This document shows, piece by piece, positions 35,483 through 48,467 of a stretch of DNA of 64,000 nt; position 1 is the first letter of the stretch, and every line of letters begins with the position of its first letter. The stretch spans positions 4,859,767 to 4,923,766 of the forward strand of contig OZ038462.1 in NCBI GenBank assembly GCA_964036295.1. Direction: 5' to 3'. This DNA comes from Plumapathes pennacea (Eukaryota; Cnidaria; Anthozoa; Antipatharia; Myriopathidae). Position numbers and translations under genes: made by a program. A model generated the notes under the pieces. The model saw only the letters and a list, made by a program, of their open reading frames with translations. It did not search any database and was not told where the DNA came from.

Positions 35483-38400
35483 TCATTTTTTTCAGTCTCT
35501 GTCTTTCTTTTCTTTGACGTTTCACATTAACTTTGTTTCAACGACAATTTAATACTCACACTTAAAGGCAGCGTCTTTGCGTTCATCTTCAGACAATCTT
35601 TCCAAGACCAGTCAAGCCTGTACGGGTAGTGATCAAGATACAGGTAGGTGATTATTTGCTTTCTCGTTTTCTAGTGAATATACAATAAGAGCACCAACTC
35701 CATCTCTGAAGCCTGGTTTTCACTAGAAAAAACATGAGCACAAGAAAATGACAATCGTGGCGATACCGCTTCTTATGCTCGTGCTTAACATGTCGACATT
35801 GTCGTTCTATTGTTAGTATTGTGCTTATGCTTGTGTACTAGTGAAATCACGCCTTAAAGTCGCGTAAATCCGAGGTCAGAAAAAGATCGTATTAAGTTAT
35901 TGAGGGTACACATTTTAAAGTCTGTCAACAAACGAGTTACAGATTACTCTCAGTTCAACTCATCTAAGAAAGTTATAAAATCGTAAGGCTTGTGGGATGT
36001 GACTAAATTTACATAATCAGAATACTGCACAATGTGCTGGTAAGCTGAAGCCACAGAATAGGGCACAAAGGCCACGGTGGTAGCGGGCATTACCCCTTGA
36101 TCTACCAAAAAAAAAAAAAAAAAAAAAAAAAAGAAAAAAATCTAAGAAAGCGTCGACTGCTCACACTCGGTTCGCGTTTATCATGAATCAATCTCAGGGC
36201 CTATGGCCTACACATTTTAACCCATTCAATCACAAGAGTAATCAACTTCAATTTTATCCTTCAGTTTCCCGCCAGGGCCCGGTTTTTCAAAGCACGATTA
36301 GGCTAATCCTGGATTAGGTCTAAACTTTCATGTCATTTATATGCCTGCAAATGTGAAGGTTTCGTCCACAACAACTTCCTTTATGCGTTTTTAAGCTGGA
36401 AAAAGCTATTTAATCCATCTTCGAACAAAACTCTGCAGTTTATTGGCAGAGAGGTCGAGAGAAAGAATTTCGTTAATCCTGGATTAGCTTAATCGGCTTT
36501 CGAAAAACCGGGCCCAGGGGTATACCACACAGTATGAAAAACTAATGGCTTTTGATAGCGTGCTTAGATAAAACTTATTTTGAAACTAGCAGCTCTCATG
36601 ACTACATCACTTATACATTTTCTTCTTAGAAGGTTGAGAGAATCTGTATTCTGAGCTTGGGATTGAAAGGGTTCAATAACTAAATGCTTTGTTTTATTTC
36701 TCTCCGGCTATTTTAGCTTGCGAGATTCCTGCAAACATTGTGTTTGTCATGGATGAGTCGGGAAGCATCGGAGAAATTGACTTTGTCAAGGAAAAAAACT
36801 TCGTCAAGTTAGTATAAAACGTAGAAAAAGAATAGACATTGCAGATAAGGAAGTATGACCAGAGTTCAAATGTATTTAATTTTTCGGGTAGCACAAAATA
36901 TAAATGTCAAATTGTTAGCGTTGTCAGAGTCTTGAAGGTGAAATATTTGTATTTATCGTATGTTCGTTTCAACTGCAAGGCACCAAATTTGTGCTGATTT
37001 CATATCATGACTGGGTTATAGTGAAGCTCTTAAAAAAAAAATTCATATCTTCGCGCCGCCGTGTAATATCCTCTATATATTCTTACTATTTCGCAGGAAC
37101 ATTGTAAGATCATTTGACATCTCCCCGCTCCAAGCTCGCATAGCTGTAGTGGAGTATTCTACCACTTCCAAGAGTACCATTGGACTTTACGACTACGACT
37201 CGAAGACACCGCTGCTTTGTGCAATTGACAGCATTGATTATTCAGGTGAACTTCTTATAGCCTTTACAATAAAGCCATTTTTTCTTTCTTCTTCTTCTCT
37301 GGTCATATGCAATGGATTGCTTTAAATTCTGTCGTATTAATGCTATGTCCAAGTGAAACTTGAGGACACAGAAATAAAACAAAACTCGTCGAAAGCAGCT
37401 CGAAAAAATACTGCACGACTTGAAAAACAAATGTATAAAAATGAATATGAATATGAATATTTAATTCACAATACACAACTTCAGAAGGCGCAGGCCAGGA
37501 TTATATATACTTTATATTCAAGCAATAATAATTTAAGATGACAGAGGTCTTCTTTCCTCAGGTGGTTGGACTCAGACAGCAAGCGCCGTTGAACTTGTGA
37601 ACAGTGAACTGCTCGGTCCTGAACAAGATCACCCAAGAGACTCAAATAGAGCTGTCGATGTACAGGTGTGCTTCACATTACAATATCTCTGCCGTATTGT
37701 TGGTGTTATCTTAACGGTGACTTGGTTGTTTCCACAACACGCTTTATTTTTCGATTTGGAATTATATTCTTTTGTCACGGACCTGACTGTAAAACCCAAT
37801 TAAGACTAAATATATAACGCGTTTCGGTGTAATGTATATAGCCTCATCTAAACACGCGGAAAGTTGGGAGAACACGAGAGTAGCTAGGGAGACCACGAGG
37901 CCGCATTTCTTTTACGAAATAATTGGTAAATAAAATACATCACGTATCACGTCAGCGCGTAATATACTCTCACCTTACAGGGTTATTCAGCCAATCAGAA
38001 CGCGCGTAGCATCACAGTTATTATATAAAACATAATATATAGCGATAGCTTGATGTGGATTTGCTAAGTGAGTTTAAAGCTGATTCAGGGGTTCCACCAC
38101 ATCTTTTTCGATCTGAATGGCAAATCTGTAGTGCAACTGGAAAATTAATATCTGATAAATAAGCATTATGGATGCTGGATAGTGACGCCCTTAAATGTCT
38201 CACTGTGTCCGTTCCTACCTTTTATCTTATCAACTAAACAATCGCGAGAGCTACAGTGAAATAGCTGCATCAATTGTCTCTGCAGATAGTCGTTCTGTTG
38301 ACGGATGGAAAATCCAACGATCCTGACACGAGTGCGTTAGAGCGCGAAGTGAAACGGATAAAGAGGGATATTAAAGGTAACTATGACAACGGCTGTGATT

Positions 38401-41400
38401 ATGAATATTCTGACTACGTGACTGTGTAATATTGAGTTTTCTAATGACGTCGCATTTTGATGTCAACATTTGAATTTCGTACATTACCTGACATTGCGAT
38501 TTTCTAGATCACCAAACTGTTGCAACTCGTAATTTGGACGACGTACGACGAAATCGTCAAGATAAAGGGAACATTTTTTCCCTCTCAATCAATCAATCAA
38601 TCAATCAATCAACCCTTTATTTCAAACACGTATCACACGGGAGCTGGAATAAGCTCGTTCAAACGCGAACAGACGCACATAACCAAACTTTATAACCACT
38701 GAACCAAGCTTTTGTAACTTCTTATTACCGGCTTGCGGCAGAATCAACGGCCAAGTGAAAGCAAGGAATACGTATCCGAGGTATCCCCGTCACTTTGTTG
38801 GCTGTTTAGGTGTGCTGCTGCCCAGGTTCTCTCTCGATGAAATCATACGTCTAAGTAATACAGTTCACATTTTATGCGTCTCGTACTGATTTCAGTAAGA
38901 CAAATTTATTCGTGTCGTCTAAGATAAACACAGTGCAGTTTGTAACAGTTGGAAAAGCAATGGTAAAGACGGTGAAAAATAATTGCCAATATTATTTTCG
39001 GTAGTGCAGAGCCCTGGAATGGCTGACCAGGATTTTCCTTGTAAATGAAAAGACCAACCTTTCTTTCACAGCATATAACTACTTTGTTCAAGCTATGATC
39101 TCAATCATAAGCTATGCATGTAAGATTATTATATAGTTAGAAGTTCTACCAGTATTTTCATGGATTGTCAAGCCTTGTTTGACTTCTTGTATCTCTCTCA
39201 GGGCTGACAATGATAGCAGTTGGAGTGGCTAACTATAATTTGACCGAGTTGCGCTTGATAGCCACGGATCCCAGTGAGCATGTGTTCACTGTCGCCAACT
39301 TTGACCAACTCGTGAACTTGGTGAAATCAATAAGGAAAAAGGCTTGTGATGGTAGGTCGGTTACGCGCCCTTGGCGAGACAAATTTATAAACTCTTATTT
39401 GCATTCATTGCTAAGTAAGTTCTTCTACCTCCTCCTTTGTATCTAATCCTCTTGCTCTGTTTTTGCTCTACCCTCGTACACTTACAGTATAACTGTATTT
39501 GGTCTTGCTGTTGTTGTTGATCATTCTAGTTGCCCTAGCTCTTGTCGTTCTTGTTGTTGTTCTTACTCGTGCTGTTCTTGTTCTTGTTGTTCCTCTTGCT
39601 CTTAACCCCTTGTTGTCCTTGCTCTTGCACGTTCCTTGTTCGTGTTGTTGTTGTTGTCCTTGATCTTGTTCCTTCTTGTTCGTGTTGTTGTTGTTTTTGA
39701 CCTTGCTCAAGCTCTTGTTCTTCTTTGCTGTTCATTGTTAGTGTTGCTGTTGTCCTTGCTCTAGCTCTTGCTCTTGTTCTTATTGTTCTTGATTTTGTTC
39801 TTGCCCTTGCATTTGTTCTGGCTAATGCTATTACTATTATGTTTTTCTCTTGCTCTTGTTCTTGCTGGTGTCCTTAAACTTGCCCCTTTTCGTGCTTTTG
39901 CCCTTGCTCTTACTTTTGTTCGTCTTTATGATCAGGTTCTTGTTTTTCGTTCCGTCTTCTCTGCCCATGCCTGACTTTTCTATCCCTTCTCCCTATTCTT
40001 TCTCCAGTCTCAGCCCCTATTGACATTGACTTCAAGCAAGCAGAGAATGAGACAGAGATAGTAGCATACGTTTCCCCAGGAAAGCCACGATTTTACACCA
40101 TACCTCCAAAGTACTTTTATGGAACAGAAATAATTTACATTGAGGTATACTTTCAATATCTTCTTTGCCCTTAAGACTACGTTGCATCACCAATCATTGA
40201 GTGTGAAGACGCACAGATTCAACATGATGTGGAACGGAAGAGAAGTTGAATGTAACAGAGAAGGAAACAAAAGTTATTGTTGTACCGGGGCCCAGTTGTT
40301 CAAAGCCCAATTTAACTAATCCAGAATTAGCCGAATACTTTTTCTCGATTTCTTGACCACCGAATTGCATAGTTTCGACAAAATGCCAACTAAAAAGTTT
40401 GTTCTAGTTCAAAATGTATCAAGGAAGTCGATTAACGAACAAAAGCTTATCGTTTCCAGGCTAAAATTGACAACAAAGTTTAGACCTAACCCAGGATTAG
40501 CTTAAAGAGACTCTCTCACCGTAGATGCTTTGCACGCCCATGTTTATATTTACATCCGGAACTCGACTTTCCTGAGGCGCCCACGTTATGACTGATCGAT
40601 CTGACTGTCGCTGCTTGCCGTATTCAATACAGTTTCTGAGCTTTATGCTCATTTATTTCGCGATAAAACATTGAAAAACATAAGAATCCGCCATTTTCGT
40701 ATGATACGAAAATGGCCGCCCAGTCACGGGGCGCGCAAAGCATCTACGGTGAAAAGGTCTCTTTAAACAACTGGACCCAGGTATTTTGACTAGAGGATTC
40801 AGCATGTATGTTAATCTGCAGGTAACTCCAGTGTATGGCACCGTTACACTATACTCATCTCGTGTAAACGTTAATCCAGGGCCTGGAAACTACTCTAGAA
40901 AGTTGGAAGCAAAAGGTTTGACTGCAGAGATCTCATTTAATTAACACTGTCGTAGATTTTACCGTTTATTACGACTGTGCGATCTAACGGCTGCCTTCAA
41001 TTTTATTTTCAGGACCTGGAAATCGGATTATTCTTGAAATCGAAAACCCATGCATTGGTAATTCAACGTGTTTGTGTACTGCCCAGTGTAAATTTATAGT
41101 GCGGCGTAGTTATATTACAGCACTTTTGTTAAGAATATGTAAACTATAGTATCATTACATTAGTGAGAGCAGCTATATTAGAGTATTCTACCTATAAAAT
41201 GCCACTATCCATTTGATATGTTAACACTTACTTTTACCTAACATTTATTTGTGAGATGTGAAAACTTCCTGAAATGGATCGTTTTTTTGTTTGTTGGTTT
41301 GTTTTTTCTTTCCAGGTTACAACTCCTCCAGTGAATGCCCGCCAGTTTTTCTTGGAATTTATGGAAAAGAAAGCCAACTGTCCTGCTCCGGTTTGTCAAT

Positions 41401-42082
41401 ATTTCAGTATACTAAAAAACGGCACTTATTTTTCAATCAAATGTGTTTCTCAATAAGCAATCTAGCAAATCATTCTCGATGAAAGAGCAAAGTTTGACAG
41501 CTGACAAATATCACTTCATGATCACTTACCCAGGAATAACCCTTTTGCAACAGTAGGTCACGTGACCTAAAATTAACCACATTAATGAGAATTCCTTCTG
41601 GAGTACTATAAATAAAATAAGCATAAAAACATACTATAGTAGAATACCCTTTGAAGTTTTGTTCATAATAATCGTTTGCATGTTTTAAATTATTTCTTTT
41701 CTCCCTTTACGCAGACCCAGATTGCATTCTTCCAAACCAGATCAAGTTTTCCATCAAAAGAGGTGCGATTTCCTACGCCGTAATTTTATCTGACAAACGA
41801 ACACATCGTACATGGCCGAATTTCATAAAATTAATAAGTAACCTTGTTTACCGTCTCGCTAATGCGCGTGTGCCACATGCACGCGGCGTAACCAATGAGA
41901 TTGCGTGTACTATATCCTTCTAGCATACTGTAGGCTAAGTAACAAAGCCGAATAACATTAACAACTTTGATTCACTTGCAGGAGCACCGCAAATCTCAAA
42001 CAATAGGGCCGAAATGCACCACTGTTCTCTGCTGGCTCCTGTTATTTTGGGGCTTGGACTCCTTATCTTGGTCCTCCGCTGA
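33619..42082 (+). CDS. VWA-C: secreted/anchored protein with a vWA domain (complete, 15 coding exons)
   Basis: Exons: 33619-33673, 33899-33923, 34054-34165, 34627-35425, 36717-36807, 37097-37245, 37562-37665, 38286-38376, 39202-39351, 40008-40144, 40822-40915, 41013-41057, 41316-41390, 41715-41762, 41982-42082. They join in frame to 691 residues. The layout equals VWA-B: signal peptide with a GC donor, large unrecognised exon-4 domain (GDLGQTG, GDMDGFIIG), vWA with DESGSIG and LLTDGKS, then the Cys-containing module (ENETEIVAYVSPGKPRF, TPVYGTVTLYSSR, IKFSIKRG). The tail differs (LLAPVILGLGLLILVLR) and ends right after the hydrophobic run, as expected for a GPI signal or tail anchor. Exons 7 and 8 are each two codons longer than in VWA-B. 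In VWA-C versus VWA-B the vWA exons are far more diverged than exons 1-4, which supports the duplication history described in the findings. Ligand and function unknown. Confidence 0.85.
35451..35481. repeat. (TATC)n microsatellite
   Basis: About seven to eight CTAT/TATC units in intron 4 of VWA-C. VWA-B has a degenerate version at this place (CTATCTCTATCTAG). Confidence 0.85.
36105..36132. repeat. Poly(A) run in intron 4 of VWA-C
   Basis: A homopolymer run, broken by one G further on, in the part of intron 4 with no counterpart in VWA-B. Confidence 0.8.
36272..36518. mobile_element. MITE with ends CCAGGGCCCGG (247 bp)
   Basis: Left end CCAGGGCCCGGTTTTTCAAA; the right end is the imperfect reverse complement TTTCGAAAAACCGGGCCCAGG. 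Inner arms share TAATCCTGGATTA. It lies in intron 4 of VWA-C. The element at 40,286-40,781 is a relative. Confidence 0.75.
39440..39970 (+). repeat. CTTGTT/CTTGCT low-complexity tract in intron 9 of VWA-C
   Basis: About 530 bp made of degenerate CTTG(T/C)T hexamers with almost no A on this strand. The open frames across it (Leu/Phe-rich on plus, Arg/Thr/Gln-rich on minus) are artefacts. Confidence 0.85.
40286..40781. mobile_element. MITE of the GGGCCCAGTTGTT family, interrupted
   Basis: Left end CCGGGGCCCAGTTGTTCAAA and right end TTTAAACAACTGGACCCAGG are imperfect inverted repeats. The element is split by a second MITE at 40,506-40,762. It lies in intron 10 of VWA-C and ends about 40 bp before exon 11. 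Confidence 0.7.
40506..40762. mobile_element. Nested MITE with TTAA target duplication (piggyBac-like, 257 bp)
   Basis: Ends AGAGACTCTCTCACCGTAGA and, reverse-complemented, AGAGACCTTTTCACCGTAGA, extending through GCTTTGC (28 bp). TTAA flanks both sides (40,502-40,505 and 40,763-40,766), the target-site signature of piggyBac-type elements. It sits inside the older MITE at 40,286-40,781. Confidence 0.75.
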
Positions 42083-43268
42083 CCGCGTTCTCTCCTGACG
42101 TCGAGTTCACAAAAGTATCGCACAATTGAAGTAAATACAATATCTTAATAAATACATAGGAAAATTTCGTAAATTTTGTACCTCACCTGACCGATTCTTG
42201 CAAACATTGTTCACGTACGTAGATCAAGCTTTTGGTTCATTTAATTATTACAATAAAAGATATGTAAGTCTGTAAATAGCAGTTAAAATAGCACAACTCA
42301 ACATTCAGCCGAACAATTGTCCTAACAATTCAATTATATTAAATCGGGCTTCTCAAGCAATACAGCGAGCATTGTACTTAGTTGCGAGTATCTAACTTAG
42401 TTAAGGGATTAAAATTGAGAGTTTCACACACTTTACTGTATTCTCTTATACGAAAAAACAGTGCAGCACACAGCTCAACTATTCATGGCCTGCGAAATGA
42501 ACTCAAAATATGACCTTCCAATTTAGTATATTTTATTTTGTAAAGTCCAAGGCTAGCTGTCGCCTTTCTGCGATTAATGATAGACAAAACAGATCACAAC
42601 ACCGGGAGAAATGCCCTGCTCTTTTCGAGAAACGTGCGAGGCCTTCATAATGGGTTGGTGAAAGAGATTAGGTCACCAGCTTCACTTCACATGTAGGCGT
42701 TGCATTGCAAGCGGACAGGAATGGAGAAGAAAATTTTTGACGTAGATCAAAAACATTATTATCATCATGATGTTACTTATGAAATAAAGTAGACTTTCAA
42801 ATATAATAGAAGAGTCACGAGGAGAGTGTGAGTATGGCGTTTTGCACTACAATTTTTGTGGTTTGTTGTACTGTTGAATACAGAATCTTTTATTAAATAG
42901 TCTGCGCTTCTGGCTTTGCCAAAATCATAGGGTTAATGGCCTGCAGCTAATAGATAATTATTTAAGACCGCAACCATTTAGGTCCTAATTCTTCCAACCT
43001 TGCCCGAAAAAAATATTACGTAATATTGCTCATACAGTCTATTCTTGAATGAAAGGAATGAAGGTATCATAGTTGATCTGCCCTGTTTGTCATGGTACCC
43101 AATAAATATTTAATGATAATATTTTTTGTCTCTTCCATTGTCCAAAAAATGGAACTTTCACTAAAAAAAGACGACTCGGTGCGCTAAGTTGTGGCAATTA
43201 TCGATGTGATGACTTTATATTAACAGAAATTTATACACACACCTGTGGCAACGGTTTTTTGTCTGCCA
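42083..43268. other. Between VWA-C and LYA-D
   Basis: No gene is seen. From about 41,925 on this sequence is repeated at about 50,330-51,690 as part of the lyase-gene tandem duplication. Confidence 0.5.
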
Positions 43269-43500
43269 TGGTTGACCAAGCTTTGCTTCATAGCAGAAGC
43301 TTTGTAGCTTAACCTGTGATTCTTTTCTAGCTATTTAACTATGGCTGACCTAGCCCCCTCCTCCCTACGTGGGGGAGGAATTTTTTAGTGACGAGTTCAG
43401 AGCGTATGCGCTCAGGAGGCTATGGTTGACCAAGCTTTGCTTCGTAGCATAAGCTTTGTAATTTAACCTGTAATTCTTTTCTAGCTATTTAACTATTAAC
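43269..43500. repeat. Upstream minisatellite of LYA-D, 2 copies
   Basis: Units start TGGTTGACCAAGCTTTGCTT at 43,269 and 43,423 (period 154 bp). The first contains the inverted repeat CCTCCTCCCTACGTGGGGGAGG. Confidence 0.8.
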
Positions 43501-43512
43501 AACTTGACGCAC

Positions 43513-43567
43513 CTGTAGACTTATAGAGCCCAAGAACAGGAAAAGGTCAGAATCAACTTGAACCACG
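43513..43567 (+). promoter_or_regulatory. Core promoter candidate of LYA-D
   Basis: At the place where LYA-E and LYA-F have CTTATATAGAGCCC, this gene reads CTTATAGAGCCC, two bases shorter, which removes the TATATA core. The start codon follows about 47 bp later. Promoter function is inferred only from conservation and spacing. Confidence 0.35.
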
Positions 43568-46500
43568 ATGCAGGTAAGAGAGTAATTATTGCAACTCTAA
43601 CAATAACTAAAACAATATCGCAGTAAAACATAAGTTGGTGTTTTGAGAAACGGTTGAGTTATAACAACCTTGTTTTAGGATAAATATCTTTAAATTCGTG
43701 AAATTCGTTATTTATCATAACCAAAGGGCCCACAGCAATTATGTGTTAAGCTGTTGTGGTGTCCCCGCCTCTTTTATTACTTCTTTGCTTCCTTGTTACC
43801 ATAATTATATATAACAGAGGTGAAATTAAAAAAGAAAAAAAAAAAAAAAAAGACAGAACTATTCTCAAGCCATTTAGTCAAAGAAAACTGATGTTGCCTT
43901 AATTTCAACTCTTCGCGGTTTTTTTTCTACACTGTTCTTTTAAATCCTAGTCGCCACTCATTGACATAAACCTTAGAACGCCTTTAAAACCACCCCTTAT
44001 TTCCTCGTGAAAAGCTCTTCTTTGATATGCAGTTCACAGTGACACACAAGCAAGAAATTACATTGAACAATTTTGTCGCGTTTATAGGATAATTCTGTCG
44101 GTTCAACCTATAATCTTATATATTATATTGTATTATATATATATATAATGGTTAGTTAACTGTATTTTTAAAGAAGAGATCATTCAACTGACTGTCGACT
44201 CTTGTTTCAGGGTTCACGTTTGGTCGCACTCAATGCACTGGTTCTTTTCTGGTGTCAGTTTTTAGCGACTGATGGACAGTTAACAGGTATATGATCTTCG
44301 TACGCTCTAAATTTTCGCAATTTTCGAAAACTAAATGTCGCGAAAATTTGCATGTGCGAAAATTAAGTGACCACACATACATTAAGCTCTAAGTGAAATA
44401 TTAGTCCGTTAAAATTCATTTTAAGTCCACATGCAGTGACATTTACTGTAATTTTTAGTCCTTTTTGGATGAGGGGAGATTGTCGGAGCCGTACATCTTT
44501 TACGCCGTTACTTTGGAACAGTTTTGGATATAGAAGCATCGGCGGTAGCTTTTGCAAAGTCAGTAAATGAAGTTTGTTAAAACAATTTCCAACAAAATTT
44601 TTAACGCAACCAGCAATACTTTTAGACATTTCAGCTCTTCCTCTTCTTTATCAGACCCATATCGATTGGGTTTAAAAGATATTATTAGACCCAATCAAAC
44701 GCGCCCTCAGTAAACGTATTATGAACTGAAGTTATTATATCTAAAGTTATCTCACCACACGACCACCTGTAAGCAGAAAAACACGCCACTGATATGAATA
44801 GAACAATGCGTTCCTTTTCCTTTCGGAAAAGGACCCTTCACTCGGAGGCCTACAGTGACTGCGATAAAGAATTCAATAAAAATAGTTTGTAAAAGTCAAT
44901 TCAACATGTTTTATTAGATTATAAAGTGTTAGCAAAGTATCATGTTTCTTATCTGTTTTGATTAAAGGATGTGACTCAACAAGGACATTCAACTTCGAAA
45001 CCAGTAGCCAAACCGACTGTTTCCAGACGAGTGGCCCAATTGCTACAGCCAAATCATCCGACCAGTACAAGCTTGGATCTCATTCTCTTAAAGTAATGGT
45101 AACAAGCAGTCCGACACCAACTCCAAGGCTACGCCTTCAAACAACTATTGGAAAACGGGAACTGAACAGAGGTGGAGTAAAGATATGGCTTTACAGAGAA
45201 ACAAAAAGAAACGAAGTATTGGTTGTCAAGTTTCAGGGTCCTCCGCCTGACAACGACCTCATCGGCACATTCAACGTTAAATTAGATTTTACGGGCTGGC
45301 GTGCTATTTGGGTCTCGTATAAAGAGTGCCGTACTGCAAGTGACATCCTTGAACAGTCTAACGTTCAAGTTGATGCCATACTGCTAGATTTCCCAGTTGG
45401 ATCTGATACGGTTTACATCGACTTGTTTGAAATGGTGAGCAACCTGAAGAAACAATCTCGCGACAAGATCGTTCCCCCTTTCCCCATTGAGCCGCTTTAC
45501 GATACCTCAGATTTCTGGCAGCAAACATACAAATGGAGCCAAGAAAGTCCACCCCAGACTCCAGCACTTCAAGCCGACAAGATTCAAGAGCTGACGGCAA
45601 TCGAACTCAGACTTCGTGCATGGTATGCCGACGAAACCAAGGCTACGTATCAACTGACAGGACACCAAAGAGAACGTTGGGACTCCCTACTCGTAGACAT
45701 CAGGAAAGCCCACGTGCAGTATGGAAATTTGGTAAAGGTGGGAGGGATCATCAAAGGCCCTCCTTTATTCAGTAGGAATTCGAAGTACCCGACCAATGAT
45801 GGCCTGAAGTTTGGCGACGTCTTTAAAAAAATCCTTCTTCCATTAAGTTTGGAATACTACCTCAGAACCCGACCAGTTGAGACAACTTATATAACTAGCA
45901 CAATATCGGGCAGCTTGACCTCGGCAGATCAAACCACCAGGGAAAGTGCTATTAGGCTCATAGCTGGAAACGACGCGACCATGAAAAACACATTCAGATC
46001 AAGTTTCAGTCAGACCAACAACGTAAGTGATGCATTAACTGCACTGAACGGCGAAAGACTGCAAAGAATCCTTAAAATTCACGACTATTTAGAAGACCAA
46101 GGATGGGCAGATGGCAGTGCTGTTGGTTCGTTGGACCACGAAATGAACAGAAATGGTGCTGGCTTCATGCATTCAGTTTATCTTCTGAAGACTGCTCTCC
46201 AGAGCCATCCGACGAGACTAGAGAAGATAATCAACACAACTAAATGGTACACTGAATTTGGAGAGGTCTATCAAAGCAGTTTTGAGTTCGCAGGTTCTAC
46301 GGCGGACCGCGTTAAAACCTTGCTGCTCTACAGGTTGTTCGTGATTCTACTCATGCCTGATGGAGCAGAGAAGATCCGAGACATCCAGGCCTTTCAACAA
46401 TGGATGAACAATGCTCTAAATATCAACAAAGCCATGGGTGGTCTCATAAAACCAGACTTTACCGGATTTCACCACAAAGGTTTCTACGGCTCGGCGTATG

Positions 46501-48323
46501 TGCCACCTGCTCTTCATACAGCGGCACTAGTCTACCATCTACTTGGAGATTCAAGCTATCAAATGTCCTCAACTTCCGTTACCAATCTAAAAAATGTCCT
46601 TGAAACTTTAAATACAGTTGCTGTGAAATATTCAGTTCCTGTTAGTGTTGGAGGCCGCTATCCAAATTATTCCAGAAAGTCGTCTTTGCTGATCATCCCA
46701 GCCTACGCTTATATGAGCCAGTCCTACCCCAATGGCGTTTACACCGTCGACCCAAATATAGGCGGCACATTCGCGAGACTGCGTACATTAAGTGATAGTG
46801 AAGTTGACGAGTTTTTGGGCCAAGGGAAAATTAAAAGCGGATCATTTTACATGAACTCAATTGGTTCCCTGGTGGTTATGGATCGAGTTGCAACCGGAAG
46901 AGCTGTAGGCAATCCACCCAGTGGAAACTGGGCCAAGAATTTTGCTGCTTTGTCCATCCATCGCCGTGATCTTTGGCAAGTAAGCGTCAAAGGATTCAAT
47001 AAATACGTTTGGGACTTTGAAGAATCCTCCGATGAGAACAAATTTGGTCTTTTCCAAAGTCATGGGGCTGTGCAAATTTCAAACGACGAGGGATCTCTCC
47101 TTAGTCAGGTCACCAGCGCTGGGTGGAAATGGATGAAAGTGCCCGGAACAACAAGCATTGACCTGACACTAACAGAGATGAAGACGGACGGTGAAGATAG
47201 ATTCTTTAATCCACGGTCCTTGGCTGGTGGGGTAACCTTTCTGGGAAGTTCGTCGCTGGCAAATGGACTGTTTGGAATGGATTTTTCCCAACCAGCATAT
47301 GACAAATCAATGTTAAGAAACATTGACTTTAAGTTCAAGAAATCCGTTTTCTTTTTTGAAAATCTCTTGGTCTGTGTTGGAACCGGCATAACGTTGACAG
47401 ACCCCCTGAATGCAAACAGGAAAGCACTGACGACGTTGTTTCAACAGATTCAAGTGGATCCTTCAGTCACAAGCATAAAGGTTAACACAGTACAAAAGTC
47501 TCTCGCTACGCCATTTTCTGCACCAGCATTTACGGCCGACACCAGGCTAGTGGACACCAACGGAAATGGATTTTTTATCCCTTCTGGAACTGCTTCAAGC
47601 CTAAAAGTGACAATCTCAGATCAAACATCAAGGGATGACGCAGACGAAAATGACACCTCAGGGCGTTACTCCACCGCATGGTTGGAGCACACACAAGCTA
47701 ACTCACATTATGAATACGCTGTCATCGTTAATTCTGACCAGAAAACATTCGATATAGAAGACCTGGCAACCGCTCAAGCAACAACCAACAAAGTCTATAC
47801 AGTGCTCCAAAGCTCAGCTAATTCACATGTGGTGAAATTCTCACGATCACCAGAGACCGGGGAAGCTTTGACGACGCCAGTGTTTGGCTATGTCATCTTT
47901 ACAGAAAACCCTAGCGACCTACCAACGGGCCCCATCAAGGCAGTCAATAAGCCGTGCTTGCTGATGGTGGAAGAGGACGATAACAACTTAAAGATCAGTA
48001 TCAGCTCGCCCGATCTTCGTTTTTCGGCGGGAAGCAGCATGGACGGCGCTAAAGACGTGGGTGTGGACGCGCTGTATAACTTCGTAAGCAACGAAATATC
48101 AATTAGAGTCAAGTTTACAGACCGGGAGAAGAAGATAGTCCTCATATCGGACAGCGTCTTTTGGCACGGCGGAGTTCAGCAAAGTAGTCCGTCAGATGTA
48201 AGTGCTAGTTCGAATCGTCTGGAAAATGGGAAATTTAGAAACAAAGCAGAATTCACCAACCTGGCTAATGGCTTTAGTGTGGAAGCACATTTCGAGAAGC
48301 TCGATATACCAATAGAAGCTTGA
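43568..48323 (+). CDS. LYA-D: secreted PL8-family chondroitin/hyaluronan lyase (complete)
   Basis: Exons: 43568-43573 (Met-Gln), 44211-44286 (signal peptide, GSRLVALNALVLFWCQFLAT), 44968-48323 (the rest), 1,145 residues. Members of this family cleave chondroitin/dermatan sulfate or hyaluronan by beta-elimination, and the signal peptide predicts secretion. The order fits bacterial chondroitin ABC lyases (about 1,000 residues): an N-terminal carbohydrate-binding-like sandwich (about 30-210), an alpha-helical toroid (about 220-600) and C-terminal beta sandwiches (about 620-1,145). Candidate catalytic residues by family pattern: H529 or H530 and Y538 in FHHKGFYGSAY, R591 in GGRYP, and E712 in VWDFE, followed by FQSHG. 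His-to-Arg spacing (61-62) resembles the roughly 59 I recall for the Proteus enzyme. The catalytic body has no intron in 3.36 kb, unlike the 15-exon neighbours, which suggests horizontal origin. Substrate choice is not determined. Confidence 0.88.
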
Positions 48324-48461
48324 TAAGATGCTCATCCGTTAAAACGCATGCATTTACTTGTTTGCTCCTCCGATTTGATTAATATTATTGCGCGTCTTAC
48401 TCGCATTATAACCGTTATCTAACTAATCGATTTGCATTGCTGTGTAATATCTAGCAGAGAT

Positions 48462-48467
48462 AATAAA
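48462..48467 (+). terminator. AATAAA polyadenylation signal of LYA-D
   Basis: The hexamer lies 139 bp after the stop in GAGATAATAAACTGATAAAG. The same context follows LYA-E, so it is conserved between copies. Confidence 0.6.

Noticed and set aside
39468..39735. Arg/Thr/Gln-rich minus-strand frames
   Set aside because: Artefacts of the CTTGTT low-complexity tract.
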